Notes: generated by a model from the letters alone, not told the origin. A stretch of DNA of 43,398 nucleotides from Pelodictyon luteolum (GCA_020721225.1 DYNE01000002.1:71728-115125); one strand, 5' to 3'; counted from the stretch's first letter, positions 1 to 7,981 are shown. Numbers and translations are program-made.

Positions 1-1173
1 ATCGAGACTCACTCGCGACTCTTCAAGCGCCTGCTGAGCCACGGCAATTCTTGCCTTCGCGGTTTTCAGCTCACGCAGCGACTTCCTTATCTCCGCAAGA
101 CTGCCGCTTTTAGCCGCTTCATACGAGTACATTGCCTCGCGCTCCTGAGCCTTTGCCTCCTGAATGCGCCCTTCGGATGCCATGCCGTCAAAAATATCCC
201 ACTGCACATTGACGCCCATAGCCCAGCTCGAACCTCCGCTGAAAACATTATCGCTGTGCAGATCGGTCCGCAGAAAACCGTTAACCCTCGGCAGGCGCGA
301 CGCACGGGCCATTTCGCCCTGACGGGCGGCAATGTCCCTGTAGGTCTGCATAGCAAGCAGATCCGTTCTGCTTTCGGGAACCAGCGCATCATCGACTGAA
401 GGAACGCCTTTGGCAATGACGAACTCTCCTGTAGGAATAACGGCGACGTCCGGATCGAGATTCAGAAGCACCTTCAGAGCATCGGTAGCGTTCCTTATGG
501 CATCGTGCAGCATCAGCTTCTGCTCATTGAGTTCCGCGAGCCTTACATCCGTAGAAAGCTTGTCGGATTTCGTCAGAAGACCGACATTAAAGGCTTTTGC
601 CGCCTCGCGGCTATGCCCCTTCATGGTCGTAATCGACTGCTCGACCGCTTCGATATTCTTGCGGGCAAGGATCAGACCATAATACACCTTGCTGACCTGC
701 AGCTCTATAGTCTCTTCGGTTCTCGAAACCATGAGCTCCTGAGCCTTTTTTGACGTCATGGCCACACTGTGACCAATAGACGCATCAGCGTTGTAGATCG
801 GCTGCATTACCAGCAGAGAGGTGTTGAAGTCGTTGATCGTCGCCGCATCGTTCAATTTTGCAGGATCGAAATCGGCCTGCTGCACACTGTTCTGCTGGAG
901 CTTCAACACAAGAGCGGCTCCCGGATCGTTGGTCACCACAAAGGTCTCGGAAAGCGTAACTTTCGGCAGATAGGACTGGCGGGTCTGCATTATTTTCGCA
1001 TCAGCCTGATCGACCCTGCTGCGGGCGGACTTTATCGTGTAATTATTCTCACGGGCCATACGTACCGCTTCTTCAAGAGAAAGCTTCACGGTTCTATTGC
1101 CGGCAACTGCCTGGTTCGGGGCGGCCAGCGCTCCGAACAGACATAAACCGGTCAGTACCTGGTTTACCTTCAT
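1..1173 (-). CDS. TolC-family outer membrane efflux protein (partial, 3' end outside window)
   Basis: I translated this by hand on the minus strand from the ATG at 1173. It gives about 391 residues with no stop before the window edge. The N-terminus MKVNQVLTGLCLFGALAAPNQ is a signal peptide. The body is rich in long amphipathic helices and has typical outer-membrane-factor features: LSLEEAVRMARENNYTIKSA near the start, a QPIYNA segment after the first helical half, then a repeat of the helical hairpin pattern. In this family such proteins are trimeric outer-membrane ducts for RND or ABC efflux pumps or type I secretion. The start lies 7 bases after the stop of the upstream CsoR/CstR-type repressor, so the two are probably cotranscribed and the efflux system is under that repressor. 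The adaptor and pump genes would be expected further left, outside the window. The family call is secure; the substrate is unknown. Confidence 0.88.
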   Translation of the reverse strand, partial: MKVNQVLTGLCLFGALAAPNQAVAGNRTVKLSLEEAVRMARENNYTIKSARSRVDQADAKIMQTRQSYLPKVTLSETFVVTNDPGAALVLKLQQNSVQQADFDPAKLNDAATINDFNTSLLVMQPIYNADASIGHSVAMTSKKAQELMVSRTEETIELQVSKVYYGLILARKNIEAVEQSITTMKGHSREAAKAFNVGLLTKSDKLSTDVRLAELNEQKLMLHDAIRNATDALKVLLNLDPDVAVIPTGEFVIAKGVPSVDDALVPESRTDLLAMQTYRDIAARQGEMARASRLPRVNGFLRTDLHSDNVFSGGSSWAMGVNVQWDIFDGMASEGRIQEAKAQEREAMYSYEAAKSGSLAEIRKSLRELKTAKARIAVAQQALEESRVSLD

Positions 1174-1179
1174 GGTGAT

Positions 1180-1410
1180 TTACTGTTTTGATATAAGTTT
1201 TAAAATACGCCCGACATTTTCGGTGTCATTATGACTCATGCACTCTTTGAGACTCCTGTCCAGAACCAGCGAATAGGTCTTTTCAAGAGCGGCTTTAGCC
1301 GCCTGGAACTGGATAATTATCTTGTCGCACCCATCATCCCTCTCTATCATCCGCACAAGAGCTTCTACCTGACCAGCCACCTTTTTCAGTCGTAAAATCA
1401 CATCTTCCAT
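1180..1410 (-). CDS. CsoR/RcnR/CstR-family (DUF156) transcriptional repressor, probably CstR-like thiol/persulfide sensor
   Basis: This 76-residue all-helical protein has the family's N-terminal signature RLKKVAGQVEALVRMIE. In copper-sensing CsoR the ligands are Cys, then a His four residues before a second Cys. Here the two cysteines are kept as C28 and C57, 29 residues apart, the same spacing as in CsoR and CstR. The position four before C57 is Ser53, not His. A lost His with both Cys kept is the pattern of the persulfide sensor CstR, so a thiol or persulfide role fits better than copper. That would suit a sulfide-oxidising phototroph. The gene is first in a run with tolC, which starts 7 bases after its stop, and a CsoR-like operator lies about 60 bases upstream. 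The family is certain; the ligand is inferred. Confidence 0.85.
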   Translation of the reverse strand: MEDVILRLKKVAGQVEALVRMIERDDGCDKIIIQFQAAKAALEKTYSLVLDRSLKECMSHNDTENVGRILKLISKQ

Positions 1411-1463
1411 GTATTCGACTATACCCTTTTAATAATAAAAACATTGCAAATAACTCCGCCGAC

Positions 1464-1487
1464 ATACCTATACGGGGTTGGGGTATA
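1464..1487. promoter_or_regulatory. Putative CsoR/CstR operator upstream of the repressor gene
   Basis: The sequence ATACC, then TATACGGGGTTGG, then GGTATA contains two nested inverted repeats: ATACC/GGTAT and TATAC/GTATA around a G-rich centre. G-tract palindromes flanked by TA-rich arms are typical of CsoR-family operators. It sits 54-77 bases before the repressor ATG and after the 3' end of the neighbouring minus-strand gene. A further half-site-like TATACCC lies at about 1424-1430. Autoregulation is inferred. Confidence 0.55.
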
Positions 1488-1533
1488 AAAGATATGAAAA
1501 AAGGGGGAAGTAGTCAAACCAAATCGCAAAAGG

Positions 1534-2145
1534 TCACCTTTTTCCGCCTTCTACGGCAAGTTCGGCAGTTGTACAACAGATATCGGACTGCACCTGACAA
1601 AGCATGCTTTCGGTAGCCTGCTGCATGATCTGCGACATAATTGTTTCGCTCATGAACTTGATAATACCTTCAGGCATCATGTTCAGAGGAAAAGAGAGGG
1701 TAAAATCCAGAGCTATATCGGTCTCGAAATGCACTTCCGTCCGGGTCTCGTCAAGATGATAAAGACAGATGCGGGTATTGGCCCGCCCGACAAAGGTGTG
1801 ATTGTTATCGATGGAATGTTCGGAAGTTTCAGCCGCGCTGACCCACCTGATGCAGCGGGCTCCGACCTGCTGTCGGGCGGAACCGTCAGTTGGCATAGCT
1901 GATGATGACGGGTGTTCCAGCGACTCTTCGACCTGTTCGACAAAAAAAATCGCAGTAATGGGATTGTTTCTCGGGTCCTTGACCTGAAAAATCCACTTAT
2001 AGACACCGAGTTCCTTCAAATGCACCACACTGGTGCAATAGGGATTGCACTTGATGATTTTGGTGTGATCGGCAAAATACAGGGAAGACTCATGCAGACA
2101 TGACTCTATAATAACCTTGGCCTTACTTTTTCCAACAACCTCCAT
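1534..2145 (-). CDS. SRPBCC/DUF1997-like conserved protein
   Basis: This 203-residue protein has no signal peptide or membrane segment. The pattern of alternating strands with a long C-terminal helix (about residues 157-190, rich in Met, Ile and Gln) resembles the helix-grip lipid-binding fold. The middle part TRTEVHFETDIALDFTLSF followed by a proline and a long helix resembles DUF1997 proteins of cyanobacteria and plastids. I make this assignment from memory of the family shape, not from an alignment. A CC pair near the C-terminus (SDICCTTAEL) and other cysteines could bind metal or form a disulfide. It starts at the ATG at 2145, with no Shine-Dalgarno. It is divergent from the small gene at 2278. 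The function is unknown; binding a lipid, pigment or other hydrophobic ligand is one possibility. Confidence 0.65.
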   Translation of the reverse strand: MEVVGKSKAKVIIESCLHESSLYFADHTKIIKCNPYCTSVVHLKELGVYKWIFQVKDPRNNPITAIFFVEQVEESLEHPSSSAMPTDGSARQQVGARCIRWVSAAETSEHSIDNNHTFVGRANTRICLYHLDETRTEVHFETDIALDFTLSFPLNMMPEGIIKFMSETIMSQIMQQATESMLCQVQSDICCTTAELAVEGGKR

Positions 2146-2277
2146 AATCAGACAATACGTTTAAATGATTAATAAAAAGTCTTCAAAGAAACATTGACAC
2201 TATTTCAAGAGTTCCCCGCAACCTGACGATTCATAACGCAAAGCAGCTCAACCCTGCCGCAAGAGCTTTCTAATTGA

Positions 2278-2481
2278 ATGATTTTTATTATTATCATGGT
2301 TGACTCCGCGGCGTCTGCCGTTCCGACCCATTCAATTCATGCGACAACACTCTGGCTTATGCAGGAAACGTTCAATTATACAACAATTGTTGCTCCCGTA
2401 GTTTTTTTTATCAGCGGCATCTTTATAGTTCTTGTCCTGAACAAATTCATCGGAAAAAATTCAGGAGAAAAAAAAGCCTGA
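2278..2481 (+). CDS. Small single-pass membrane protein, unknown
   Basis: The reading frame gives 67 residues with one clear transmembrane helix at about residues 38-56 (TIVAPVVFFISGIFIVLVLN) followed by a basic, soluble tail ending KNSGEKKA. The hydrophobic first residues (MIFIII) are AT-rich, so a later start at the ATG at 2296 is possible. Neither start has a Shine-Dalgarno, which is common in this window. It lies just upstream of csmB on the same strand, 214 bases away. I do not recognise a family. Small one-helix subunits are common in photosynthetic and respiratory complexes, but nothing in the sequence ties it to one. Confidence 0.5.
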   Translation: MIFIIIMVDSAASAVPTHSIHATTLWLMQETFNYTTIVAPVVFFISGIFIVLVLNKFIGKNSGEKKA

Positions 2482-2695
2482 CCGGAAGCCCGCACAGCCT
2501 CTCGGGTATTGCGGAATCCACCCCCAGGGCGTAGCGATTTGCGATCTAACCCGTTGATCTTTCATGGTTTCAGGCTGATTTTTATTTGCTCGGCATCGAA
2601 AAATTAGTTAGCTTTGATGAAACATATCAGGGCAATGCCAGTTATTGGATATTTTCCCTTAAACACTTTCTCAAACATCAAAACCATAAAGCATC

Positions 2696-2923
2696 ATGTC
2701 AAACGGATCCAACATCGATGTACAGGGCGCAGTCAACAATCTTGTTGAAACTGCCGGCAAGCTGTTCCAGCTTCAGCTTGATCTTATGAACAACAGCCTC
2801 AAGGCTCTTGCCAACGTTGCCGAGCCTCTCGCCAAAACGGCAACCGATCTGATCGGCAACCTTGCAAATACCGCTACCCAGGTTCTGCAGAGCGTTTCTT
2901 CTGCTGTTGCTCCTAAAAAGTAA
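2696..2923 (+). CDS. csmB: Chlorosome envelope protein, CsmB/CsmF type
   Basis: The 75-residue product begins MSNGSNIDVQGAVNNLVETA and ends VLQSVSSAVAPKK. This matches my memory of CsmB, one of the small proteins in the lipid monolayer around the chlorosome, the light-harvesting organelle of green sulfur bacteria. CsmF is a close paralogue, so the B versus F choice is less certain. Two amphipathic helices (about residues 10-40 and 42-70) without a true membrane span fit a monolayer protein. The ATG at 2696 has no Shine-Dalgarno. A strong terminator follows 17 bases after the stop, so the gene is probably transcribed alone and at a high level. A second chlorosome gene lies 5 kb downstream. Confidence 0.85.
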   Translation: MSNGSNIDVQGAVNNLVETAGKLFQLQLDLMNNSLKALANVAEPLAKTATDLIGNLANTATQVLQSVSSAVAPKK

Positions 2924-2940
2924 GCTCCTGTTTTTTTACA

Positions 2941-2978
2941 AAGCACCTTATGCCCCAGGGATAAGGTGCTTTTTTTTT
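2941..2978 (+). terminator. Rho-independent terminator after csmB
   Basis: A perfect 11-base-pair stem pairs AAGCACCTTAT (2941-2951) with ATAAGGTGCTT (2961-2971). The 9-base loop is GCCCCAGGG and a run of nine T bases covers 2970-2978. It lies just after the csmB stop and separates csmB from the kinase gene downstream. Confidence 0.93.
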
Positions 2979-3035
2979 GCATCGCCGTCAGGAAATATAT
3001 TCAGCCGTGCATGCATCCTTCTGATACGCGTCTGT

Positions 3036-4043
3036 ATGAACATCGAAGACAACATCCGCCTTTTTTTCGATAATGAAGCGAGAGATCATCTTGCGATAAC
3101 CCCGATACAGGGAGATGCGTCCACGCGCCGTTACTACAGGATTACCGGCACTGAAACCAGTACGATAGCCTGCCACGATCCTCAGCTTTGCGCTTCGAAT
3201 CTCCACAGTTATCCCTTCCTGATACTGCACGCCCTTTTTTCACGACGCAGCCTTCCGGTTCCGGAAGTGCTTGCCGTCAAGGCGGAATATGGCCTGCTGC
3301 TGCTTGAAGACTGCGGAACGGTTATGCTGCAGGATTTTGCCAACGAACCGGACAATGAAAAGAGTGCCGAACTCTACCGGAACAGCATCGATATTCTTGC
3401 CGACATACAATCGATAACGGGAGATTCCAGTCAAATCCCCTTCAGCCTCAGTTTCGATCACGAAAAACTGATGTTTGAATTCGATTTTTTCATCGAACAC
3501 GCCCTGTTCAATTATTTTGCTGCGAACTTTAAATGCAGCGATGCCGGAGCTCTTCGACGGGAGTTCGAAGCCATAACGGAGATTCTGGTACAACCGGAAC
3601 ATTTTGTGCTCAATCACAGGGACTTTCACAGCCGTAACATCATGATACATAACGGCAAGCCGGTTCTTATAGACTTTCAGGATGCCCGTATGGGGCTGCC
3701 CCAGTATGATGCCGTCTCGCTGATCCGTGATTCTTATACCGATCTTGACGATGCGCTTTCCGAAGAACTGAAAACCCGTCATTACCGGCAGCTCAAAAAC
3801 CGGGACGTCATCACGATGAGTGATGATGAGTACCTCTACCTCTTCGATCTGATGGCTTTTCAGCGCAGCATCAAAGCGCTCGGGACCTTCTGCCATCAGA
3901 CGGCTGTTCTTGGAAAACCGCTTTACGAACAATCGATAGCGCCCACCATAGCCTACATCTCCGATTACATTGCTTCAAGAAAAGAGCTGAAAAAAGCCGG
4001 TGCCCTGCTGTTGCCGCTGCTTGAAAACGGAGCGACGCGATGA
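3036..4043 (+). CDS. amgK: Aminoglycoside-phosphotransferase-fold sugar kinase, probably AmgK-type N-acetylmuramate/N-acetylglucosamine kinase
   Basis: This 335-residue protein has the APH kinase fold. The catalytic loop reads LNHRDFHSRNIMI (HxDxxxxN) and is followed by the metal-binding strand VLIDFQDARMG. An N-terminal GDASTRRYYRI segment matches the nucleotide-binding hairpin of AmgK-like kinases. AmgK phosphorylates MurNAc or GlcNAc at the anomeric carbon in a wall-recycling route that bypasses early UDP-MurNAc synthesis. The next gene, a MurU-like nucleotidyltransferase, overlaps it by four bases (ATGA), and NamZ and a symporter follow. This order is what makes the AmgK call likely. The reading frame stays open upstream to 2862, but that part lies within csmB and its terminator, so I use the ATG at 3036 (MNIEDNIRLFF). 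Confidence 0.8.
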   Translation: MNIEDNIRLFFDNEARDHLAITPIQGDASTRRYYRITGTETSTIACHDPQLCASNLHSYPFLILHALFSRRSLPVPEVLAVKAEYGLLLLEDCGTVMLQDFANEPDNEKSAELYRNSIDILADIQSITGDSSQIPFSLSFDHEKLMFEFDFFIEHALFNYFAANFKCSDAGALRREFEAITEILVQPEHFVLNHRDFHSRNIMIHNGKPVLIDFQDARMGLPQYDAVSLIRDSYTDLDDALSEELKTRHYRQLKNRDVITMSDDEYLYLFDLMAFQRSIKALGTFCHQTAVLGKPLYEQSIAPTIAYISDYIASRKELKKAGALLLPLLENGATR

Positions 4044-4972
4044 AGGCCTTTGTACTTGCCGCCGGATTCGGAACCCGACTCAAACCGTTCACCGATATTC
4101 TCCCCAAACCGCTGGTGCCCATCCGTAATGTCCCTGCGCTTTTCTACACCATAGCTCTGCTTAAGGAAGCCGGCATAACCGAGATCATCTGCAACACTCA
4201 CCATCATGCCGCAGAAATCAGGAATACCCTCGAAGCAGCGGATTTCAGGGGAGTGCATATCTCCTTTTCTGAAGAAAAAAAAATTCTCGGCACAGGGGGC
4301 GGCCTGAAAAAATGCGAACCGCTGCTCGATGATGGCGACTTTCTCCTCATCAACAGCGATATCATCACCGACATCGACTTCACGGCATTCATCGAAAGCC
4401 ACCGTTCATCAGGCCTTCCGGGTACGCTTGCCCTTTATGAAACTCCCGATGCCGGGGCTATCGGAGCCGTCGGCATTGCCAACAACCTGATCAGGGATTT
4501 CCGCAACATGCGCAATACCGGCCTGGAATCATCCCTTATCTACACCGGAACGGCTCTGCTCAGCCCGGCGATTTTCGATTTTCTGAGAGAAGACTTTTCA
4601 GGTATTGTTGATACTGGCTTCACAGGCCTTATTGATAATGGCGGCCTTGGATTATACCGGCATAACGGATCGTGGATGGATATCGGCACTCTGGAAAACT
4701 ACAGACAAGCCAACACAGGAATTGCCATGCTTCCCGAAAAACTTGCAGGAAGAATCGAGGCCTCCATTGGCATCGCTCCTGGATGCATTGCGCCGGAATC
4801 GGACATCGGAAAAGGAACCTCGATCATACGCTCGGTTATCGGCAAGGGGTGCGCTGTCGGGGAAAACGCACGGGTAGAAGAGTCGGTTCTGCTTCCGGGA
4901 GCGGTTGTCTCCCCGGGCGAAACGCTGCGGAAAGCCATTCGGGATCGAAACAACACCGTTACGCCTGCATAA
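4040..4972 (+). CDS. murU: NDP-sugar nucleotidyltransferase, MurU-like, with C-terminal hexapeptide-repeat tail
   Basis: The 310-residue product starts with the nucleotidyltransferase signature LAAGFGTRLKPFTDILPKPL, and the metal-binding DFLLINSDIITDID lies near residue 105. MurU converts MurNAc-1-phosphate plus UTP to UDP-MurNAc. Mannose-1-phosphate guanylyltransferases share the same signature. Translational coupling with the APH-fold kinase (overlap ATGA at 4040-4043) favours MurU. Residues about 235-305 look like a left-handed beta-helix: repeated I/V-G-x-G units such as SDIGKGTSIIRSVIGKG. To my memory Pseudomonas MurU is shorter and lacks this tail, so substrate specificity should be treated as inferred. 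Confidence 0.75.
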   Translation: MKAFVLAAGFGTRLKPFTDILPKPLVPIRNVPALFYTIALLKEAGITEIICNTHHHAAEIRNTLEAADFRGVHISFSEEKKILGTGGGLKKCEPLLDDGDFLLINSDIITDIDFTAFIESHRSSGLPGTLALYETPDAGAIGAVGIANNLIRDFRNMRNTGLESSLIYTGTALLSPAIFDFLREDFSGIVDTGFTGLIDNGGLGLYRHNGSWMDIGTLENYRQANTGIAMLPEKLAGRIEASIGIAPGCIAPESDIGKGTSIIRSVIGKGCAVGENARVEESVLLPGAVVSPGETLRKAIRDRNNTVTPA

Positions 4973-4998
4973 TCAACTAAACCCGCAATCCCGTGACT

Positions 4999-6162
4999 AT
5001 GGTAAGAACAGGACTGGATATGCTGCTGCAAAACATCGAGAGGTACAGCCGAAGACGCATCGGTTTGATTGTCAATCAGACATCGGTTACCTCTGATCTG
5101 CGCTATTCATGGGATGTGCTCAGAAAAAAAGGGTTGAACATCAAGCGGATTTTCTCGCCTGAACACGGACTTTTCGCTACCGAGCAGGATCAGATTGCCG
5201 TCGGCTGCCAGCCGGAATCTGCATACGAGCTGGTAAGCCTCTACGGCTGTTCCGCGGAAACCCTCATTCCTGACAGGAGCCTGCTTGACGACCTCGACCT
5301 CATTCTTTTTGACATTCAGGATGTCGGTTCCCGCTACTACACCTATGTCAACACTCTGGCGCTTTTCATGGAAGCCGCATCCGGCAGGGATATGGAAATC
5401 ATGGTGCTTGACCGTCCGAATCCGCTCGGTGGGACAATGGTCGAAGGGCCTTTGCTCGACCAGACATTACGCTCCTTTGTCGGAATCTTCCCTATCCCGG
5501 TACGTCACGGCATGACGGCAGGAGAACTCGCCCTTCTCTACCGTGACTGGAAAAAAATCGACATCAAGCTCACGGTCATGACCATGAAGTATTGGAGCCG
5601 CAGCATGCTTTTCCCCGAAACCGGCCTGCCCTGGATCCCCCCTTCACCAAACATGCCGACATTTGCCACAGCCGAAGTTTACCCTGGCATGTGCCTTTTT
5701 GAAGGACTCAATGTTTCGGAAGGCCGAGGCTCGACAACCCCCTTTCAGCTTTTCGGCGCGCCATTCATCAACCCGTACGATCTTGCGGAAGCCTGCAAAG
5801 GCGCCGGATTCGAAGGCGCACTGCTCCGTCCGACCTGGTTCAGACCGACCTTTCATAAGTTCAGCGGAACTGTTATCGGCGGCGTCTGGCTTCATGTCGC
5901 CGATAACAGCCGGTTCCGTCCATTCGCCGCTGGCGTAGCCCTTACTGCCGCTCTGCATGAGATCTATCCATCCAGTCTGGAGTTCCTCAGCGGAGTATAT
6001 GAATTCAACGACACCATTCCGGCGTTCGACCTGCTTGCCGGAAACAGTGCCCTCCGCAGTTCGATACTCGACGGCTGCGATGCAGCGACCCTTATCGACT
6101 CCTGGCAGCATGACGAAGCCGAATTCGCCCGGACAAAAGAGCGCTACCACCTTTACAAATGA
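4999..6162 (+). CDS. namZ: NamZ-type exo-beta-N-acetylmuramidase (DUF1343)
   Basis: This 387-residue protein is a full-length DUF1343 protein. Diagnostic parts are the N-terminal RIGLIVNQTSVT, then FSPEHGLFA, ILFDIQDVGSRYYTYVNTL, LDRPNPLGG and later FEGLNVSEGRGSTTPFQLFG. Characterised DUF1343 members (NamZ of Bacillus and Tannerella) cleave MurNAc from the non-reducing end of wall fragments. No signal peptide is visible, so this copy may be cytoplasmic or exported by an unrecognised route. It lies between the MurU-like gene and a symporter gene on the same strand. A GTG start at 4993 would add two residues; there is no Shine-Dalgarno for either. The family is firm and the reaction follows from it. 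Confidence 0.88.
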   Translation: MVRTGLDMLLQNIERYSRRRIGLIVNQTSVTSDLRYSWDVLRKKGLNIKRIFSPEHGLFATEQDQIAVGCQPESAYELVSLYGCSAETLIPDRSLLDDLDLILFDIQDVGSRYYTYVNTLALFMEAASGRDMEIMVLDRPNPLGGTMVEGPLLDQTLRSFVGIFPIPVRHGMTAGELALLYRDWKKIDIKLTVMTMKYWSRSMLFPETGLPWIPPSPNMPTFATAEVYPGMCLFEGLNVSEGRGSTTPFQLFGAPFINPYDLAEACKGAGFEGALLRPTWFRPTFHKFSGTVIGGVWLHVADNSRFRPFAAGVALTAALHEIYPSSLEFLSGVYEFNDTIPAFDLLAGNSALRSSILDGCDAATLIDSWQHDEAEFARTKERYHLYK

Positions 6163-6183
6163 CGGAACAAACAACATAAATCC

Positions 6184-7602
6184 ATGCAGGCTGCCGATAT
6201 AGCAATCATCGTCTTTTTCCTTGCAGGGAGCATCCTGCTCGGCCTCTGGCAGGGTAAAAGCAATAAAAATACCGGAGACTACTTTCTCGGAGGCCATAAG
6301 CTCCCCTGGATTGTCGCCATGCTCTCTATCGTTGCAACAGAGACCTCGGTACTTACCTTCGTCAGCGTACCGGGACTTGCCTATCGGGGGGACTGGACCT
6401 TTCTGCAGCTGCCTCTCGGCTATATATTCGGAAGAGTGCTGGTGAGCGTATTTCTTCTGCCGGTTTACTTCAAAAATGGCGTCAGCTCCATCTATGAAAT
6501 CATCGGTTCGAGATTCGGCACCGGCATGCAGAAGCTCGCGTCGGTGGTCTTTCTTGTAACCCGCATTCTCGGCGACGGAGTACGGTTTCTCGCGACAGGC
6601 GTGGTCGTTCAGGTGGTAACCGGCTGGTCACTTCCCCTGTCGGTGCTCATCATAGGCATCGTCACTCTGGTTTACACCATTTCAGGAGGTCTGAAAACCG
6701 TGGTCTGGCTTGACAGCATCCAGTTCGGCCTTTACCTTCTGGGCGGCATCATCACCATCGTCTTTATTGTTCTAAACCTTGATGCAAGCCCTCAGGAGAT
6801 ATACGCAACACTTGCCGCATCAGGAAAGCTCACGGTTCTGAACACTAAAGGCAGCCTCCTGTTCGATCCCATGACGTTCGGAAGCGCCTTTATTGGCGGC
6901 ATCTTTCTGTCGTTTGCATCGCACGGCATCGACTATATGATGGTTCAGAGGGTCCTCGGTTGCAGCGACCTTGGTTCGGCACGAAAAGCCCTGATCGGCA
7001 GCGGACTTTTCGTCTTTCTGCAATTCATGATTTTCCTGCTTGCAGGATCGCTCATCTATCTGTTTATGCAGGGCGCGGCAACGGTAAAGGACAGGGAATT
7101 CGCCACGTTTATCGTCGATTATCTCCCTTCCGGGCTCAAAGGCCTGCTGCTTGCCGGCATCCTTTCGGCAGCAATGTCGACCATCGCCTCCTCGATCAAC
7201 TCGCTTGCAGCATCAACCGTTACCGATCTCATGGGCGGCCGGGCATCGCTGAATCTCTCCAGAATCATCAGCGCTGCCTGGGCGGCCGTGCTTATCGGCA
7301 TCGCCCTTGTATTTGACGAAAACGACAAAGCCATCATTATGGTCGGACTTGAAATTGCGTCCTTTACCTATGGCGGACTACTCGGGCTCTTTCTGCTATC
7401 AAAAACAAAAAAACAATTCCACACGGCAAGCCTGGCCGTCGGTCTGCTTGCAAGCATGGGCATAGTATTCGTACTGAAGCATTACGGAATAGCCTGGACA
7501 TGGTATATACTGCTCTCCGTCATATTCAACCTGCTTATCGTGTCTTCTCTCGATCTCCTTATTGGCAGGCTCCGGAAGCAGACAAAAGAGACATCGGACT
7601 GA
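6184..7602 (+). CDS. Sodium:solute symporter (SSS family), candidate MurNAc or wall-sugar importer
   Basis: The 472-residue integral membrane protein has about 13 hydrophobic helices. Its N-terminal segment reads GLWQGKSNKNTGDYFLGGH, followed by SIVATETSVLTFVSVPG, the usual SSS start. Later SSS hallmarks include GGLKTVVWLDSIQ and the GLLLAGILSAAMSTIASSIN segment, where the sodium-site Ser/Thr residues are expected. These transporters couple sodium entry to sugar, amino acid or vitamin uptake. It starts 21 bases after NamZ, so they are probably one transcript. In Tannerella a MurNAc importer (MurT) of SSS type sits next to MurNAc kinase, which supports the same role here. The substrate is inferred from context only. 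Confidence 0.85.
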   Translation: MQAADIAIIVFFLAGSILLGLWQGKSNKNTGDYFLGGHKLPWIVAMLSIVATETSVLTFVSVPGLAYRGDWTFLQLPLGYIFGRVLVSVFLLPVYFKNGVSSIYEIIGSRFGTGMQKLASVVFLVTRILGDGVRFLATGVVVQVVTGWSLPLSVLIIGIVTLVYTISGGLKTVVWLDSIQFGLYLLGGIITIVFIVLNLDASPQEIYATLAASGKLTVLNTKGSLLFDPMTFGSAFIGGIFLSFASHGIDYMMVQRVLGCSDLGSARKALIGSGLFVFLQFMIFLLAGSLIYLFMQGAATVKDREFATFIVDYLPSGLKGLLLAGILSAAMSTIASSINSLAASTVTDLMGGRASLNLSRIISAAWAAVLIGIALVFDENDKAIIMVGLEIASFTYGGLLGLFLLSKTKKQFHTASLAVGLLASMGIVFVLKHYGIAWTWYILLSVIFNLLIVSSLDLLIGRLRKQTKETSD

Positions 7603-7703
7603 AAAGGAGCATGAGAAAAATCCTTTTGCTATCGATGAATATTTTTCTAATTTATCAGTAACAGATTAAAAACGCTTTATCAAATCCCTTAGAGTACAAT
7701 ATC

Positions 7704-7961
7704 ATGGCCAATAACTCAGGAGCTTTTGTTCAGGGCGCTGAAGCATATGGAAGATTTCTTGAAGTGTTCATTGATGGGCACTGGTGGGTTGTTGGCGATG
7801 CTCTTGAGAACATCGGAAAAACCACGAAACGGCTTGGCGCAAATGCATATCCCCATCTTTACGGTGGAGGCGGAACATCTGCGGGACTGAGAGGTTCATC
7901 TCCCGAAAAATCGGGTTTTGCGGTACCCAACAAAGACATCGAGCGCCGCTTCAAGGATTGA
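7704..7961 (+). CDS. csmE: Chlorosome envelope protein, CsmA/CsmE type
   Basis: The 85-residue product has the CsmA-like core EVFIDGHWWVVGDALENIGK, and His26 aligns with the histidine of CsmA thought to bind baseplate bacteriochlorophyll a. The C-terminal part GLRGSSPEKSGFAVPNKDIE matches the CsmA propeptide region, which is removed on maturation. CsmE is the known CsmA paralogue with this longer Gly-rich linker (YGGGGTSAG), and I choose it because CsmA itself reads slightly differently and is shorter. It would act in the chlorosome envelope or baseplate. A strong terminator follows 20 bases after the stop, and it lies 101 bases from the symporter gene. The family is certain; E rather than A is likely. 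Confidence 0.86.
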   Translation: MANNSGAFVQGAEAYGRFLEVFIDGHWWVVGDALENIGKTTKRLGANAYPHLYGGGGTSAGLRGSSPEKSGFAVPNKDIERRFKD

Positions 7962-7981
7962 TTGCCCTCACGCACCTATTT

